In this document: piece after piece, positions 51,715 through 62,085 of the stretch
How positions within the stretch are numbered: the stretch's first letter is position 1
Layout: each line of letters starts with the position of its first letter
Source of the DNA: Clostridium oryzae
Lineage (GTDB): Bacteria; Bacillota; Clostridia; Clostridiales; Clostridiaceae
DNA length: 64,000 nucleotides
Assembly: GCF_002029235.1 (NCBI RefSeq)
Contig: NZ_MZGV01000011.1
Location: forward strand, 44,425-108,424
Reading direction: 5' to 3'
Program-made: the position numbers and the translations under genes
The notes under the pieces: generated by a model
Told to the model about the DNA's origin: nothing
Databases searched by the model: none
Seen by the model: the letters and a program-made list of their open reading frames with translations, nothing else

Positions 51715-53076
51715 TTATCTGAATATACTATTACTATTTTCTGCTGCTCCACTTATTACATCAGCTATAATTGGAATTCCTTTGAATATCTCTTCATCAT
51801 TTACTCTGCATACACTTACCCTGAACAAGCCTCTGCTTTTAGAACTATCAATAAAACACTGGGAGCAATCCTTAATATTTATATTCATTTGTGAAAGATT
51901 ATTTATTATTCTCCTGTTGCTTATATCTTTGCCCGATGCAATTCCAATAAAAAAGCCTGAATAACTGTCTGCACATGTTAACTGAGGATGAGTTCTGACT
52001 GACAACATCTTTTTTACCAAAGTCATTCTTCTAGAATATATATCTGTGAGCTTTTTCTTATGGAGATTGAATAATCCGTTTTTGATATATATATGAAGTG
52101 CTCCTTGGGAAAGAACAGGAGTGCTAAGATCACTCCATTTTTTATAATTACTGAAGGAACTTACAAGTTCATCAGGTATGATAGCTGCTCCAATTCTAAG
52201 TCCCGGCAGCAATATCTTGGAAAAGCTCTTAAGATATATAACCTTTCGCTCAGGATCTAATGAAAGCATAGAATCATTTTTTGAATCTACCTCTAGATCT
52301 GCAAGATAGTCATCCTCTATGATGTACACATTGTATTTATCCGCCAGCCTGATTATGTCACGTTTTTCCTCCATCGTGTAACTAAGCCCCAGTGGATTGC
52401 TATATCTTGGTATGGTATAAAAGCATTTTATATCCTCATTTTTAAATATGTACTCTAATTTATTTAGATCTATGGATTTAAAACTTCTCTCTATTCCTAT
52501 AGCCTTTGCATTGCTTAATTTCAATGCCTGTAATGCTCCATGGTAGGTAGGCTGCTCTAATAATACATTCCTTTTCCCATTGGGAAACTTCATATTAAAC
52601 AATATGTTTATAGCCTGTTGGGTTCCAGTTGTAATAAATATATTTTTTTCTCTAGTAAATATATGATAATCACAGAACTGCTTATGAAGGGTTTTTACAA
52701 GCGCTTGCAGGCCTTTTTGCGGACTATAAGAAAACAAAGTATCTTCATATAAATCTATAGCCATATTTAAGCAATGTTGGAAGTCTTTATAAGGTAATGT
52801 TTCACTGCTAGGCGCCGCAGATGAAAAGTCCATAACACTTTTGTCTGCCATCTCTTCATCCATAGTTTCTTCACTTACTGCATAATAACCACTCTGAGGC
52901 ACTGAATATATTATATGTTTATTCTCAAGTTCTTGGTATGCCTTTATTACTGTGGCCTTACTGCAGTTAAAGTTTTCACTCATATCTCTTATAGAAGGAA
53001 GCTTCTGCCCCTGCTTCAAATGTCCGTCATTGAATTGCTGCTCAATATACTGCTTTATTATCAAATATTTCTTCAT
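51715..53076 (-). CDS. MocR-family regulator (GntR winged helix fused to aminotransferase domain)
   Basis: 453 residues. The GntR winged helix covers about 1-70 (QGQKLPSIRDMSENFNCSKA, TVIKAYQELENKHIIYSVPQ). The fold I aminotransferase part has ITTGTQQAINILFNM, EQPTYHGALQALKLS, YTIPRYSNPLGLSY, IEDDYLADLE and the PLP lysine in IYLKSFSKILLPGLRIGA. MocR proteins often control PLP synthesis or GABA and related amino compounds. No pdx gene is adjacent; the divergent gene encodes a GNAT protein. The ATG at 53076 is preferred over a GTG four codons earlier because GGGTGG precedes it. Confidence 0.9.
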   Translation of the reverse strand: MKKYLIIKQYIEQQFNDGHLKQGQKLPSIRDMSENFNCSKATVIKAYQELENKHIIYSVPQSGYYAVSEETMDEEMADKSVMDFSSAAPSSETLPYKDFQHCLNMAIDLYEDTLFSYSPQKGLQALVKTLHKQFCDYHIFTREKNIFITTGTQQAINILFNMKFPNGKRNVLLEQPTYHGALQALKLSNAKAIGIERSFKSIDLNKLEYIFKNEDIKCFYTIPRYSNPLGLSYTMEEKRDIIRLADKYNVYIIEDDYLADLEVDSKNDSMLSLDPERKVIYLKSFSKILLPGLRIGAAIIPDELVSSFSNYKKWSDLSTPVLSQGALHIYIKNGLFNLHKKKLTDIYSRRMTLVKKMLSVRTHPQLTCADSYSGFFIGIASGKDISNRRIINNLSQMNINIKDCSQCFIDSSKSRGLFRVSVCRVNDEEIFKGIPIIADVISGAAENSNSIFR

Positions 53077-53143
53077 ATTACCACCCACACCGATAAAATC
53101 TTTATTAGTACTGTATCATATATCCCAAATTTAGTAAATACAA

Positions 53144-53159
53144 ACTGTACCGGTATAGT
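53144..53159. promoter_or_regulatory. Candidate operator between the MocR and GNAT genes
   Basis: ACTGTACCGGTATAGT is a 16-bp palindrome with one mismatched pair. The half-site ACTGTA recurs at 53110-53115. It lies in the 156-base divergent gap and would overlap promoters of both genes. Confidence 0.45.
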
Positions 53160-53232
53160 CTCTAACATTATCCATTGATATTATGCTATTAGGAAGCTAT
53201 ATTTAATTTAAAAACAAAGGAGTTAACCAAAA

Positions 53233-54159
53233 ATGATTAGAAAAATGAATGTTGAAGATGTCAGTGAAGTGCAAAATATAGATAAACTATGCTTTAATAT
53301 TGAAAAATATAGAAGCTTCGAGCTTTTAAGCTGCTATGCCAATGAGGGTGTTTCTCTAGTGTGGGAAGATAACGGCAAAGTTGCCGGATATATATTTAAT
53401 CATATTTCAGGAAATTTCGCCTGGTTTGGTACCTTTGGTGTACATCCAGATTTTAGAGGAAAGAATATAGGGAAAAAATTGATAGCAGAGACTATTAACA
53501 TGTTCCATAAAGATTATAATATTAAAAATATTTCTTTAGTAACAATGCCATACTCTGCATATAATGTAGGTTTTTACTCTAATCTAGGTTTCATGCCTCG
53601 AGAATTATCAGTAACCCTTTGTAAAGTTGTATCGATTCCTGCAGTCTGTAATAAAAATAACTTTTCCCTAGAAATCATTGATTTACAAGATACAGAAAAA
53701 CTTAATTTTCTTAACAATACTGCAATTTCAATCTGCTCCAGCCTTTATGAAGGTCTGAATTTTACCAATGAACTCTATACTACACTTAATGCTAATATGG
53801 GGACAGGCTTTATACTTTATGGGAATAATGTTCCTGAAGGCTTTGGAATATTGAGAAATAAGAATGTATTCGGTGAAACAAATACTGAACTTCATCTTAG
53901 GCTTTTGGTTATAAAGGAAAATGTATCTGACTACAAGAAAGCGTTGGATTGTGTTTTCTCCCATATGGAAAATATCTCAGCCTCTAAAGATATTTCTAAA
54001 ATAAGTGTTAGCATTAACACTGCATATTATGAAATCTATAAACACCTGCTTAGTACCCACAACTTCAAAATTGAAATGAATTCATTAAATCTTTCTATGG
54101 GAAAAGATTATTTGTACACATCTGCCAAAGGACTTATTCTTTTTAAAACAGCATCATAA
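53233..54159 (+). CDS. GNAT family acetyltransferase (two-domain)
   Basis: 308 residues. The first half is a GNAT domain with the acetyl-CoA loop GVHPDFRGKNIGKKLIAETI and the N-terminal MIRKMNVEDVSEVQNIDKLC. The second half (about 150-300) resembles a degenerate GNAT domain, with GTGFILYGNNVPEGFGILRN as the counterpart of a central strand. The layout occurs in acetyltransferases acting on amines or peptides. It diverges from the MocR regulator, which is its likely controller. AAAGGAG is nine bases before the ATG. Confidence 0.83.
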   Translation: MIRKMNVEDVSEVQNIDKLCFNIEKYRSFELLSCYANEGVSLVWEDNGKVAGYIFNHISGNFAWFGTFGVHPDFRGKNIGKKLIAETINMFHKDYNIKNISLVTMPYSAYNVGFYSNLGFMPRELSVTLCKVVSIPAVCNKNNFSLEIIDLQDTEKLNFLNNTAISICSSLYEGLNFTNELYTTLNANMGTGFILYGNNVPEGFGILRNKNVFGETNTELHLRLLVIKENVSDYKKALDCVFSHMENISASKDISKISVSINTAYYEIYKHLLSTHNFKIEMNSLNLSMGKDYLYTSAKGLILFKTAS

Positions 54160-54168
54160 TTTATATAC

Positions 54169-55143
54169 TCACCCTATATACTCATATATAGTTAATGGAA
54201 TAGCATCTATATAGAATTTGTTTAAATAATAATATATATAGTTTCCAACTCTCTCTTTATACACAAGTTCTGTGTCATATAAGATTTTTAGATGTTTTGA
54301 TATACAGGCTTCTGTAAGCTTCAGATCCTTAGCTAAACTTTGAGTAGAGGCCCTGCTTTCATGAAGCCTTCTTATAATTTTTAATCTTGTTTCATCAGAT
54401 AAGGCCTTCATAAGCTTCAATAAATCCATAGGTACATCGTCTTTACCTTCACTAAGATGGGCATTAGCGGTAAATTGAACCATATCATCACCGTAATCCA
54501 TTAGTAAGTGCGGATTAATAAAACTACTTATCCGCACCACTATTCTCTTTACGTCAGAGAATGGAATCTGATACAATTTGTATTTATGAAATAAGAAAGC
54601 CTCCTTCGTAACTTCAATTCTTCCATGAAGCTTATCTACATAAGCAACAATTCCTAACTTTGAACATTTCTCTGACTCTCTTTTTAGGCAGCGTATCAAA
54701 AGAGGCTCCATAAATCTCAATTCTCTTTCAAAATAGTTCAAATAATATTCCTTTAAAGCTAATACCATCTCTGTTTTCTCTTCTTTATTAAATAGTTCAA
54801 TACGATCCTCAGCATATTTTAGGAAGAACTTATTGAAATCTTTTATATTTAAGTCTTGAAGAAAATTGATAGCAGCCATTATATTAAAATCATCACATTC
54901 ATCATAAATATTGCACATGTCCATTACGACGCACCAATGTGATGTTTTCATACCAAACTTATTGAGAGTTTTATATAGTTTTGAAGGGATTTTGGCACTA
55001 ATTTCTTCTGCCCAAGCTATTCTTTCGAGATGATGCTCAGGTTTTACTAACACATGAATACTGCAAAGCATCTCAAATAATGGAGAATAGATAAATTCTA
55101 TATTAAAGTTTTTCTCTTTTATAATATCTATTTTCACAGCCAT
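54169..55143 (-). CDS. ArsR-type winged-helix regulator with large N-terminal domain
   Basis: 324 residues from the ATG at 55143 (alternative GTG starts lie a few codons upstream). The first 230 residues form an uncharacterised domain seen in DUF5937-like ArsR proteins (PLFEMLCSIHVLVKPEHHLE). The C-terminal 80 are an ArsR winged helix: LMKALSDETRLKIIRRLHES, LKLTEACISKHLKILYDTEL. It follows a three-gene ABC exporter on the same strand with a 19-base gap, so it probably regulates it and is co-transcribed. The converging GNAT gene ends 9 bases away, with no clear terminator between. Confidence 0.83.
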   Translation of the reverse strand: MAVKIDIIKEKNFNIEFIYSPLFEMLCSIHVLVKPEHHLERIAWAEEISAKIPSKLYKTLNKFGMKTSHWCVVMDMCNIYDECDDFNIMAAINFLQDLNIKDFNKFFLKYAEDRIELFNKEEKTEMVLALKEYYLNYFERELRFMEPLLIRCLKRESEKCSKLGIVAYVDKLHGRIEVTKEAFLFHKYKLYQIPFSDVKRIVVRISSFINPHLLMDYGDDMVQFTANAHLSEGKDDVPMDLLKLMKALSDETRLKIIRRLHESRASTQSLAKDLKLTEACISKHLKILYDTELVYKERVGNYIYYYLNKFYIDAIPLTIYEYIG

Positions 55144-55162
55144 CACCACTCATCATTTTATA

Positions 55163-55972
55163 TTAAAACAGAGTCATATTTCCTGTCTTCTTTGCATGTT
55201 TTTCTCCCTGTTTTAAACATATGTTTACTACTACAATTAATAATACTACTATAAATATGCTGACTGCAATAAATCCTCTGATTTCATATAAACCTTCACC
55301 ATTTAGAAACACCCTTCGCATAGCATCCAAGGCATAGGTAAGCGGAAATATATAGCTTATTGCCTTAGCCCACAGCGGAAATATTGTAGTTGGAACCTTA
55401 ACGCCTGAAAATATCTCCATAGGTTCTTCTAATATAGTGAATAAGAAACCAGAATCTCTTGAAAATAGGAATATGGAATTTAGAAATATCCCCCACATTA
55501 CTGCCATAACCATCATTAACAAAAATGAGATAATTGCGGCTGAACCATTAATATTAAAATATTGTCTTCTCATAATAAAAATGAATACAGAAAATACTAC
55601 CATAACCCATACACCTTCAAATAGTGAGGATAAAGCGTTACCAAGAATCACAGCAAATCTATTTACTGGAGAAAGATAAATAAATTCCAGTGTTCCATTT
55701 AATCTTTCAAACGAAAAATTCCAGGCCGATTGTACGAGCATTCTGAAAAAGCTCATACTCATATAACCAAGTAATATAAAGATTAGAAGATTGTGCTCAT
55801 TTAAATAAGGAACTACACTTTTACCTATATTGAAAGGTTTGTAACTATAGTAGGAAGTTATAAAAAGCAGCATAGGCCATACAAATAAAGAAACATAAAT
55901 CATTTTGCTGTGAAAATATACTTTATGCTGCTTAATCATTTCGGCTTTTACAGCCTTAGAGAATTCTTTCAT
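55163..55972 (-). CDS. ABC-2 type permease (third gene of the ArsR-linked exporter)
   Basis: 269 residues with six spans (first about 28-45). The segment FERLNGTLEFIYLSPVNRFA is the ABC-2 coupling region after span two, and FPLTYALDAMRRVFL lies before the last span. GGAGG is nine bases from its ATG, and it starts 4 bases after the ATPase gene. It pairs with the other permease (56967-57779) and the ATPase between them to form a heteromeric exporter; the substrate is unknown. Confidence 0.85.
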   Translation of the reverse strand: MKEFSKAVKAEMIKQHKVYFHSKMIYVSLFVWPMLLFITSYYSYKPFNIGKSVVPYLNEHNLLIFILLGYMSMSFFRMLVQSAWNFSFERLNGTLEFIYLSPVNRFAVILGNALSSLFEGVWVMVVFSVFIFIMRRQYFNINGSAAIISFLLMMVMAVMWGIFLNSIFLFSRDSGFLFTILEEPMEIFSGVKVPTTIFPLWAKAISYIFPLTYALDAMRRVFLNGEGLYEIRGFIAVSIFIVVLLIVVVNICLKQGEKHAKKTGNMTLF

Positions 55973-55976
55973 GCCA

Positions 55977-56954
55977 CTAAGCCTCCTTTGCCAGCCTTAT
56001 TATTGCATCTTCAAGCTTGGGTTCTTGTTCGTAAAGCTCACTTATAATAATCTTATTATCTATACAAAACTTAGATATACTAACTTTCATATCAATGCTT
56101 GATTCTATTGTAAATTCATTGGTTAAAGGGTTATATTCCACACTTGACGAACTGTCACTAAGAAGGCATATATTATTAATTTTTTTCTGTATATCGCTAC
56201 TATAGTCATTTACCTTTAAATTTAAGGTTCTGCTTTGGAGTCCAAGCTGAGCCAATTCCTTGGAGGTGCCCTGTTGTATTATTTTACCCCTATTTAGTAC
56301 ATAAATATAGTCACATAATTCTTCTATCTCCTCCATATAATGCGATGTCAATAGTATTCCTTTTCCTTCCTCATGAGCAACGGTACTGATATGCTGTCTT
56401 AATTCTCTTGAAATTACTGCATCTAAACCCAATGTAGGTTCATCCATAAATATATAATCAGGGTTATTGATTAATCCTCTTGCAATCTGAAGCCTCTGTT
56501 TCATACCTTTAGAATAATTTTCCACAGGAATATCCTTTTTTTCTGTTATACCTACTAAATCTAATAACTTGTCTATTCTCTCTGAAAGGATTTTATTATC
56601 AATACCATAAAGCTGTCCATAGTACCACAGATTTTCTCTTCCAGTAAGCCTCCAATATATCATTCTTTCGCCGCCTGCTACCATGTTGATTCTTTTTTTG
56701 ACCTCCAGCGGTCTCTTAACAGCATCTATTCCATCAACATTTATTTCACCAGAAGTAGGCAGCAGCAAAGTTGACATCATTTTTATAGTTGTGGTTTTCC
56801 CAGCTCCATTTATACCGAGTAACCCTACTATTTTCCCCTTTTCTAAATTTATATTTATTCCTTTTACTGCCTCAAAGTGAGTCTTCTCCGTTTTTAAAAA
56901 ACCTTTCCTAATTTTGGTTTCATATACTTTTCTAAGATTTTCAACCCTTATCAT
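55977..56954 (-). CDS. ABC exporter ATP-binding protein (ArsR-linked)
   Basis: 325 residues: Walker A GINGAGKTT, signature YSKGMKQRLQ, Walker B YIFMDEPTLGLD, switch His LLTSHYMEEIEE, and a C-terminal regulatory extension. The opening MIRVENLRKVYETKIRKGFL and KTEKTHFEAVKGI is typical of the daunorubicin/polysaccharide NatA-like branch. It lies between the two permease genes, with gaps of 12 and 4 bases. GGGGGATGGAG precedes the ATG. Confidence 0.88.
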   Translation of the reverse strand: MIRVENLRKVYETKIRKGFLKTEKTHFEAVKGININLEKGKIVGLLGINGAGKTTTIKMMSTLLLPTSGEINVDGIDAVKRPLEVKKRINMVAGGERMIYWRLTGRENLWYYGQLYGIDNKILSERIDKLLDLVGITEKKDIPVENYSKGMKQRLQIARGLINNPDYIFMDEPTLGLDAVISRELRQHISTVAHEEGKGILLTSHYMEEIEELCDYIYVLNRGKIIQQGTSKELAQLGLQSRTLNLKVNDYSSDIQKKINNICLLSDSSSSVEYNPLTNEFTIESSIDMKVSISKFCIDNKIIISELYEQEPKLEDAIIRLAKEA

Positions 56955-56966
56955 TACTCCATCCCC

Positions 56967-57779
56967 CTATGCTTGTATTTTTTCCAATGCTATATATTCG
57001 ATTCTTTTCATAAGCTTAAAACCTAAAAAGCAATAAACAATACTGATAAACAGTACATATAGTATTCTAGGCATCTGCGCACTCAGTCCTAAGCCTGAAA
57101 GCGCCGAACCTCTAATTAATGTAATTGCATCGGTCACTGGTATAAGTTTTGATATTATCTGGAGTACGCTAGGCAGGTATTGCAGCGGAAAAGTAACTCC
57201 ACACAACAGAAATATCAACGTAAAAAGCGTGTTTTGAGATATATAGGTATCTCTAAAATATAACATTACGCAAGCCAAAAGCATGGATATAGAAAAAAAG
57301 GAAAATAAGCTGATGACCGCTGCAACAATAAATGAAATACCATTAAAATGCGAGAATCTAAGACCAAAAAACATGCCTATTATTATTGTAATAATTATTT
57401 CAATTGTTGTCGTAATCGTCTGCTGAAGCATATTTCCAACAAAGTATTGTATTCTGTTAAATGGGGCGACCATTATGCTCTCTAAAGTTCCCTCCCTAAG
57501 TTCTGTTATGAGACTTCTGCTTACATTAAGACATGTTCTTACCACGTATAGATAAACTGCAGTACCAACTATAACATAGCTTATATAGTCTCCTGTCCCT
57601 GCATAACCTTTAAAGGAAGAACTCATATTTCCTTTAAAAAGCAAATGATACATGAAGACTGCAGCAAGAGAAGTATAGACACCAGTTAGCATATTTCCTA
57701 TAAAAAAATCTTTAGGGTATGCTCTAAGCTGAATAATAAAATTTCTGATAAAAGTTCCATGTAGTGCTTTGAGATTCAT
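56967..57779 (-). CDS. ABC-2 type permease (first gene of the ArsR-linked exporter)
   Basis: 270 residues with six spans; SRSLITELREGTLESIMVAP is the ABC-2 coupling segment. The start is the ATG at 57779, six bases from GGAG; the frame could reach 57791. It is the first gene of the unit permease, ATPase, permease, ArsR regulator. Upstream (57794-57815) lies CTAATTAACTAATTAGCTAA, an AT-only near-palindrome that might be an operator. Confidence 0.85.
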   Translation of the reverse strand: MNLKALHGTFIRNFIIQLRAYPKDFFIGNMLTGVYTSLAAVFMYHLLFKGNMSSSFKGYAGTGDYISYVIVGTAVYLYVVRTCLNVSRSLITELREGTLESIMVAPFNRIQYFVGNMLQQTITTTIEIIITIIIGMFFGLRFSHFNGISFIVAAVISLFSFFSISMLLACVMLYFRDTYISQNTLFTLIFLLCGVTFPLQYLPSVLQIISKLIPVTDAITLIRGSALSGLGLSAQMPRILYVLFISIVYCFLGFKLMKRIEYIALEKIQA

Positions 57780-57878
57780 TTTACACTCCAATTCTAATTA
57801 ACTAATTAGCTAATCAAATCACATTATTCCTTAAGGTGAATAGAGTATAATTACGAGTCACATGTTTGTCAAGAAAAA

Positions 57879-57909
57879 AAGGCAAGTAACCACGTAGGTC
57901 ACTCACCTT
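57879..57909 (-). terminator. Terminator of the frl locus
   Basis: Read leftward, AAGGTGAGTGACC pairs fully with GGTTACTTGCCTT when G-U pairs are allowed (13 pairs, 5-base loop), followed by TTTTTC. It lies 50 bases after the stop of the second GntR gene. The left arm resembles the repeat at 14701-14756. Confidence 0.88.
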
Positions 57910-57959
57910 GAATCAAGCTCTGCAGCTTCAATTTTATATATTTGTGTAACTGGTAAACT

Positions 57960-58697
57960 TCACATCTCCGTTTTATGAAAGTGTACATTAAAATTACATT
58001 TATCTCCTCTAGTATATGTCCGGCTAAACTCGATTACTCTATCCATCTCATCATAACTGGTACATTCAAACAGCATAACAGATAAGCCTGCATCTATGGA
58101 AAGAAAGCGGGCATCCCTCTGTTCAAGCTTTGTTAAATCTAAGGTCTGCCATGCTCTTGCTATTTTTATACCATAGAAATCATATACCTCATATATTGAA
58201 AACACTCCCAAATCTATACCTTCAAGTTTAGGAACAACATATTTAGGGATGAATATTTCTTCTAGTGAAATAGGCTCATCATCAGCTAAACAAACTCGTT
58301 TTATATAATATATATCATCCTCAGGTTTGATATTAAAAATCATTGCATATTTTTCTCCGGCCTTACGCAATGTTTTATTAAGCACCTTCGTATAAGGCTT
58401 TGTTTCCTTTTCTCTCATCGTCTGAGTAAATCCGCCTATTGTTTCTAAATCACGTTCAACCTTATTACCTACTACATATACCCCTTTTCCCTGAACTCTT
58501 TTTAACATACCTTCATTTACAAGAGCCTCTATTCCATTTCTAACCGTCATTCTGTTAATTCCATAAGTTTCGGCTAATTCGTTTTCTGATGGGATTGCCA
58601 TTCCTGGGTTATACTCTCCATCTTCGATTTTATTTCTTATAACCTCTCGCAGTTGTAAATATATAGGGGACTGGTAATTTATCTCTTCATTACTCAA
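57960..58697 (-). CDS. GntR-family regulator (HutC subfamily), second in the frl locus
   Basis: 245 residues. The winged helix is GMAIPSENELAETYGINRMT and VRNGIEALVNEGMLKRVQGK; the C-terminal UTRA domain binds effector (DDIYYIKRVCLADDEPISLE). The start is inferred as the TTG at 58697 because GGAGG stands eight bases before it; an earlier TTG at 58712 overlaps that site. It follows frlD by 64 bases. It is only moderately like the other GntR protein of the locus, so the two probably sense different ligands or targets. Confidence 0.83.
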   Translation of the reverse strand: MSNEEINYQSPIYLQLREVIRNKIEDGEYNPGMAIPSENELAETYGINRMTVRNGIEALVNEGMLKRVQGKGVYVVGNKVERDLETIGGFTQTMREKETKPYTKVLNKTLRKAGEKYAMIFNIKPEDDIYYIKRVCLADDEPISLEEIFIPKYVVPKLEGIDLGVFSIYEVYDFYGIKIARAWQTLDLTKLEQRDARFLSIDAGLSVMLFECTSYDEMDRVIEFSRTYTRGDKCNFNVHFHKTEM

Positions 58698-58761
58698 ACG
58701 ACATACCTCCAAACACTACATAAGAATTAAATAATAAATAAACTATTAAACATATTATCTA

Positions 58762-59547
58762 TTACCATGCACCGCTGTACTGCAATGTAACAGCCGAATT
58801 TTCAGCGCCCATATGCATACATTCTTTTATGTCTTTATGCAGCAAAATCCCTCTTAGAAATCCTGCAATATAGGAATCTCCTGCGCCCATGGTATCTTTC
58901 ACGTCGCAGCGTACTATTCCATAAGTAATAAATTCGTTTCCGTCATAACAAATACTTCCCTTTTCTCCAAGTGTAACAGTAACAAGCTTAGGACCTTTAG
59001 AATGCATCTTTTTCATGTAATCTCTAATAAATTCATCGTCACCATTATCGTATGCGAAAAATGCATAATCAACATCATAAATAGCTTTTTCGATAACAGG
59101 ATCCTGAAGCTTAGTTGCAAAGTCAAAAGCTACTGGTACTCCCTTGGCTTTAATCTTATAAATATCATTTTCCACCATACCCCAGAGACCTGTTACAACC
59201 ATGTCATGGCTGCACAAAAAGTCTATATCCTCATCGGACAATTTAAACTGAGCCAAAACTCCTTCTTCATAATCTCCTAAAATACGTTCTCCGTCTTTAA
59301 TTTCAACATGTGTAATCGCTGTACCTCCATGTAAAACTCTTAAATGTGAGGTATCTACATTTTTTTCATTTAACGCATCTATCATCATCTTGCCATATTT
59401 ATCATCGCCAACAACACCTGTATATGATGCTTTTCCTCCTAATCTAACGGAATATACAGCCACATTCACTGGATTTCCGCCTAGAAAAGCCTGATTTAAA
59501 TTATCATACACATCCATACAATTGTCTCCAACTGCTGCAATTTTCAT
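58762..59547 (-). CDS. frlD: Fructoselysine 6-kinase
   Basis: A PfkB-family sugar kinase of 261 residues that phosphorylates fructoselysine at C6. It opens IAAVGDNCMDVYDNLNQAFL and GGNPVNVAVYSVRLGGKASY, and ends with the catalytic loop VKDTMGAGDSYIAGFLRGIL and LQYSGAW. These patterns match the FrlD branch of Escherichia coli closely. It follows frlR by two bases. FrlB supplies the next step. The kinase lacks obvious defects. Confidence 0.93.
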   Translation of the reverse strand: MKIAAVGDNCMDVYDNLNQAFLGGNPVNVAVYSVRLGGKASYTGVVGDDKYGKMMIDALNEKNVDTSHLRVLHGGTAITHVEIKDGERILGDYEEGVLAQFKLSDEDIDFLCSHDMVVTGLWGMVENDIYKIKAKGVPVAFDFATKLQDPVIEKAIYDVDYAFFAYDNGDDEFIRDYMKKMHSKGPKLVTVTLGEKGSICYDGNEFITYGIVRCDVKDTMGAGDSYIAGFLRGILLHKDIKECMHMGAENSAVTLQYSGAW

Positions 59548-59549
59548 AT

Positions 59550-60284
59550 TTATTCATCCTCTCTCTGTCTTAACACACTGGCGAATTTGACTTTATCAGC
59601 TCTTACGATAGATTTAAAGTACTCAACAGGCTCTTGATCTTCATTGTAGGAAACTCCTGTTAAATAAAATACTGCCTGACCAGGTTCAACTCCAAGAAGC
59701 TCAGCCTCATAATCCGTAGCATAAGCTATCCCAACTCTTTCTTCTCCATGAGCAATAGATATACCATACTCATTTTCTATTACCGAATACAAGGATTCCT
59801 TTTCGAAATCATGATTCATAATATTGGAGAACTTTTCATAATCCATGAAGCAGCTTTCTATAGTAACAGGTTCTTCATCTACATATCTAAGTCTTGTTAA
59901 CGCATACACTTTATGTCCAAGTGGTAAATGAAGCTTTTTTGTGGTTTGCTTATTGCTTTCTATTACTTCAACAGATAACAATTTGTTGGTTAAAATCCCG
60001 CCGTTCTCTCTTACCAAAGTTGATAATGACCTTAAATCTTGAAGATTTCTAACTAATTTCGGATCAGCTACATAAGTACCTGAACCCTTTTTCTGATAAA
60101 GCCTTCCCTCAGTTATTAATCTTTGTATGGCTGAACGCAGGGTTGTTCTATTAAAGTTCCACATATCACACATATCTCTTTCAGATGGTAATTTTTCATG
60201 TGGAACCAGCTCATTCTTCATTATATAATACTCTATTTTTTCCATTGCCTCGTCACGAGAGCGGTTCCCTTGCCTATTTCTCAA
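59550..60284 (-). CDS. frlR: GntR-family regulator (HutC subfamily) of fructoselysine genes
   Basis: 244 residues: winged helix LPSERDMCDMWNFNRTTLRS and AIQRLITEGRLYQKKGSGTY, then a UTRA effector domain (VYALTRLRYVDEEPVTIESC, GVEPGQAVFYLTGVSYNEDQ). Its start is a TTG after GGGGAGG. It is placed between frlA and frlD, as FrlR is in other frl operons, and a separate promoter (60344-60371) precedes it. It likely represses the frl genes until a fructoselysine phosphate is present. The name is by context. Confidence 0.82.
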   Translation of the reverse strand: MRNRQGNRSRDEAMEKIEYYIMKNELVPHEKLPSERDMCDMWNFNRTTLRSAIQRLITEGRLYQKKGSGTYVADPKLVRNLQDLRSLSTLVRENGGILTNKLLSVEVIESNKQTTKKLHLPLGHKVYALTRLRYVDEEPVTIESCFMDYEKFSNIMNHDFEKESLYSVIENEYGISIAHGEERVGIAYATDYEAELLGVEPGQAVFYLTGVSYNEDQEPVEYFKSIVRADKVKFASVLRQREDE

Positions 60285-60343
60285 AAAAATTCCTCCCCAG
60301 TAGGAAATTTTTATTTGTCATTGATTAAGTATTGTCTTGTAAT

Positions 60344-60371
60344 AGTATACCATATTTATGCGAATTGGCAA
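60344..60371 (-). promoter_or_regulatory. Promoter of frlR-frlD
   Basis: Read leftward, TTGCCA (complement of 60366-60371) and TATACT (complement of 60344-60349) with 16-base spacing. It lies in the 178-base gap between frlA and frlR, after the frlA terminator. Confidence 0.6.
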
Positions 60372-60420
60372 TATGAAAACCTAATAGAATAACCTTGTTA
60401 AGCCATTTTTTAATAGATTT

Positions 60421-60442
60421 CTACTGGAGGAACTTCCAGTAG
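60421..60442 (-). terminator. Hairpin after frlA
   Basis: CTACTGGA (60421-60428) and TCCAGTAG (60435-60442), 8-bp stem, 20 bases after the frlA stop. The T-run after it is weak on the minus strand, so termination may be partial. The block CCTACTGG recurs in the frlR leader near 60297. Confidence 0.5.
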
Positions 60443-60462
60443 GGAATATAATATTAAAAATT

Positions 60463-61857
<1,395 letters not shown>

Positions 61858-61974
61858 TTATTTTGTCATATCCACTGATGCACAAAAGTTTTGCTGCTAT
61901 TTACTACCAGCATGAATTAGTTATAAATGCATATTATATACAAATAGCATATTTTATATACCACTTGTGAGCAA

Positions 61975-62003
61975 ATTATACTATATTTGATATTGTAAAT
62001 CAA
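61975..62003 (-). promoter_or_regulatory. Promoter of frlA
   Basis: Read leftward, TTGATT (complement of 61998-62003) and TATAAT (complement of 61975-61980), spacing 17. The start of transcription would fall near 61968, on the sequence CCACTTGTGAGCA (61961-61973), a possible operator. The leader to frlA is about 130 bases. Confidence 0.7.
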
Positions 62004-62085
62004 CAATTTAATAATATTTTTATACCACTTAATCGTTTGCAATGTGTTTTTCTGTTAAAAAATTGCATCATAAATTATCTTTCTA

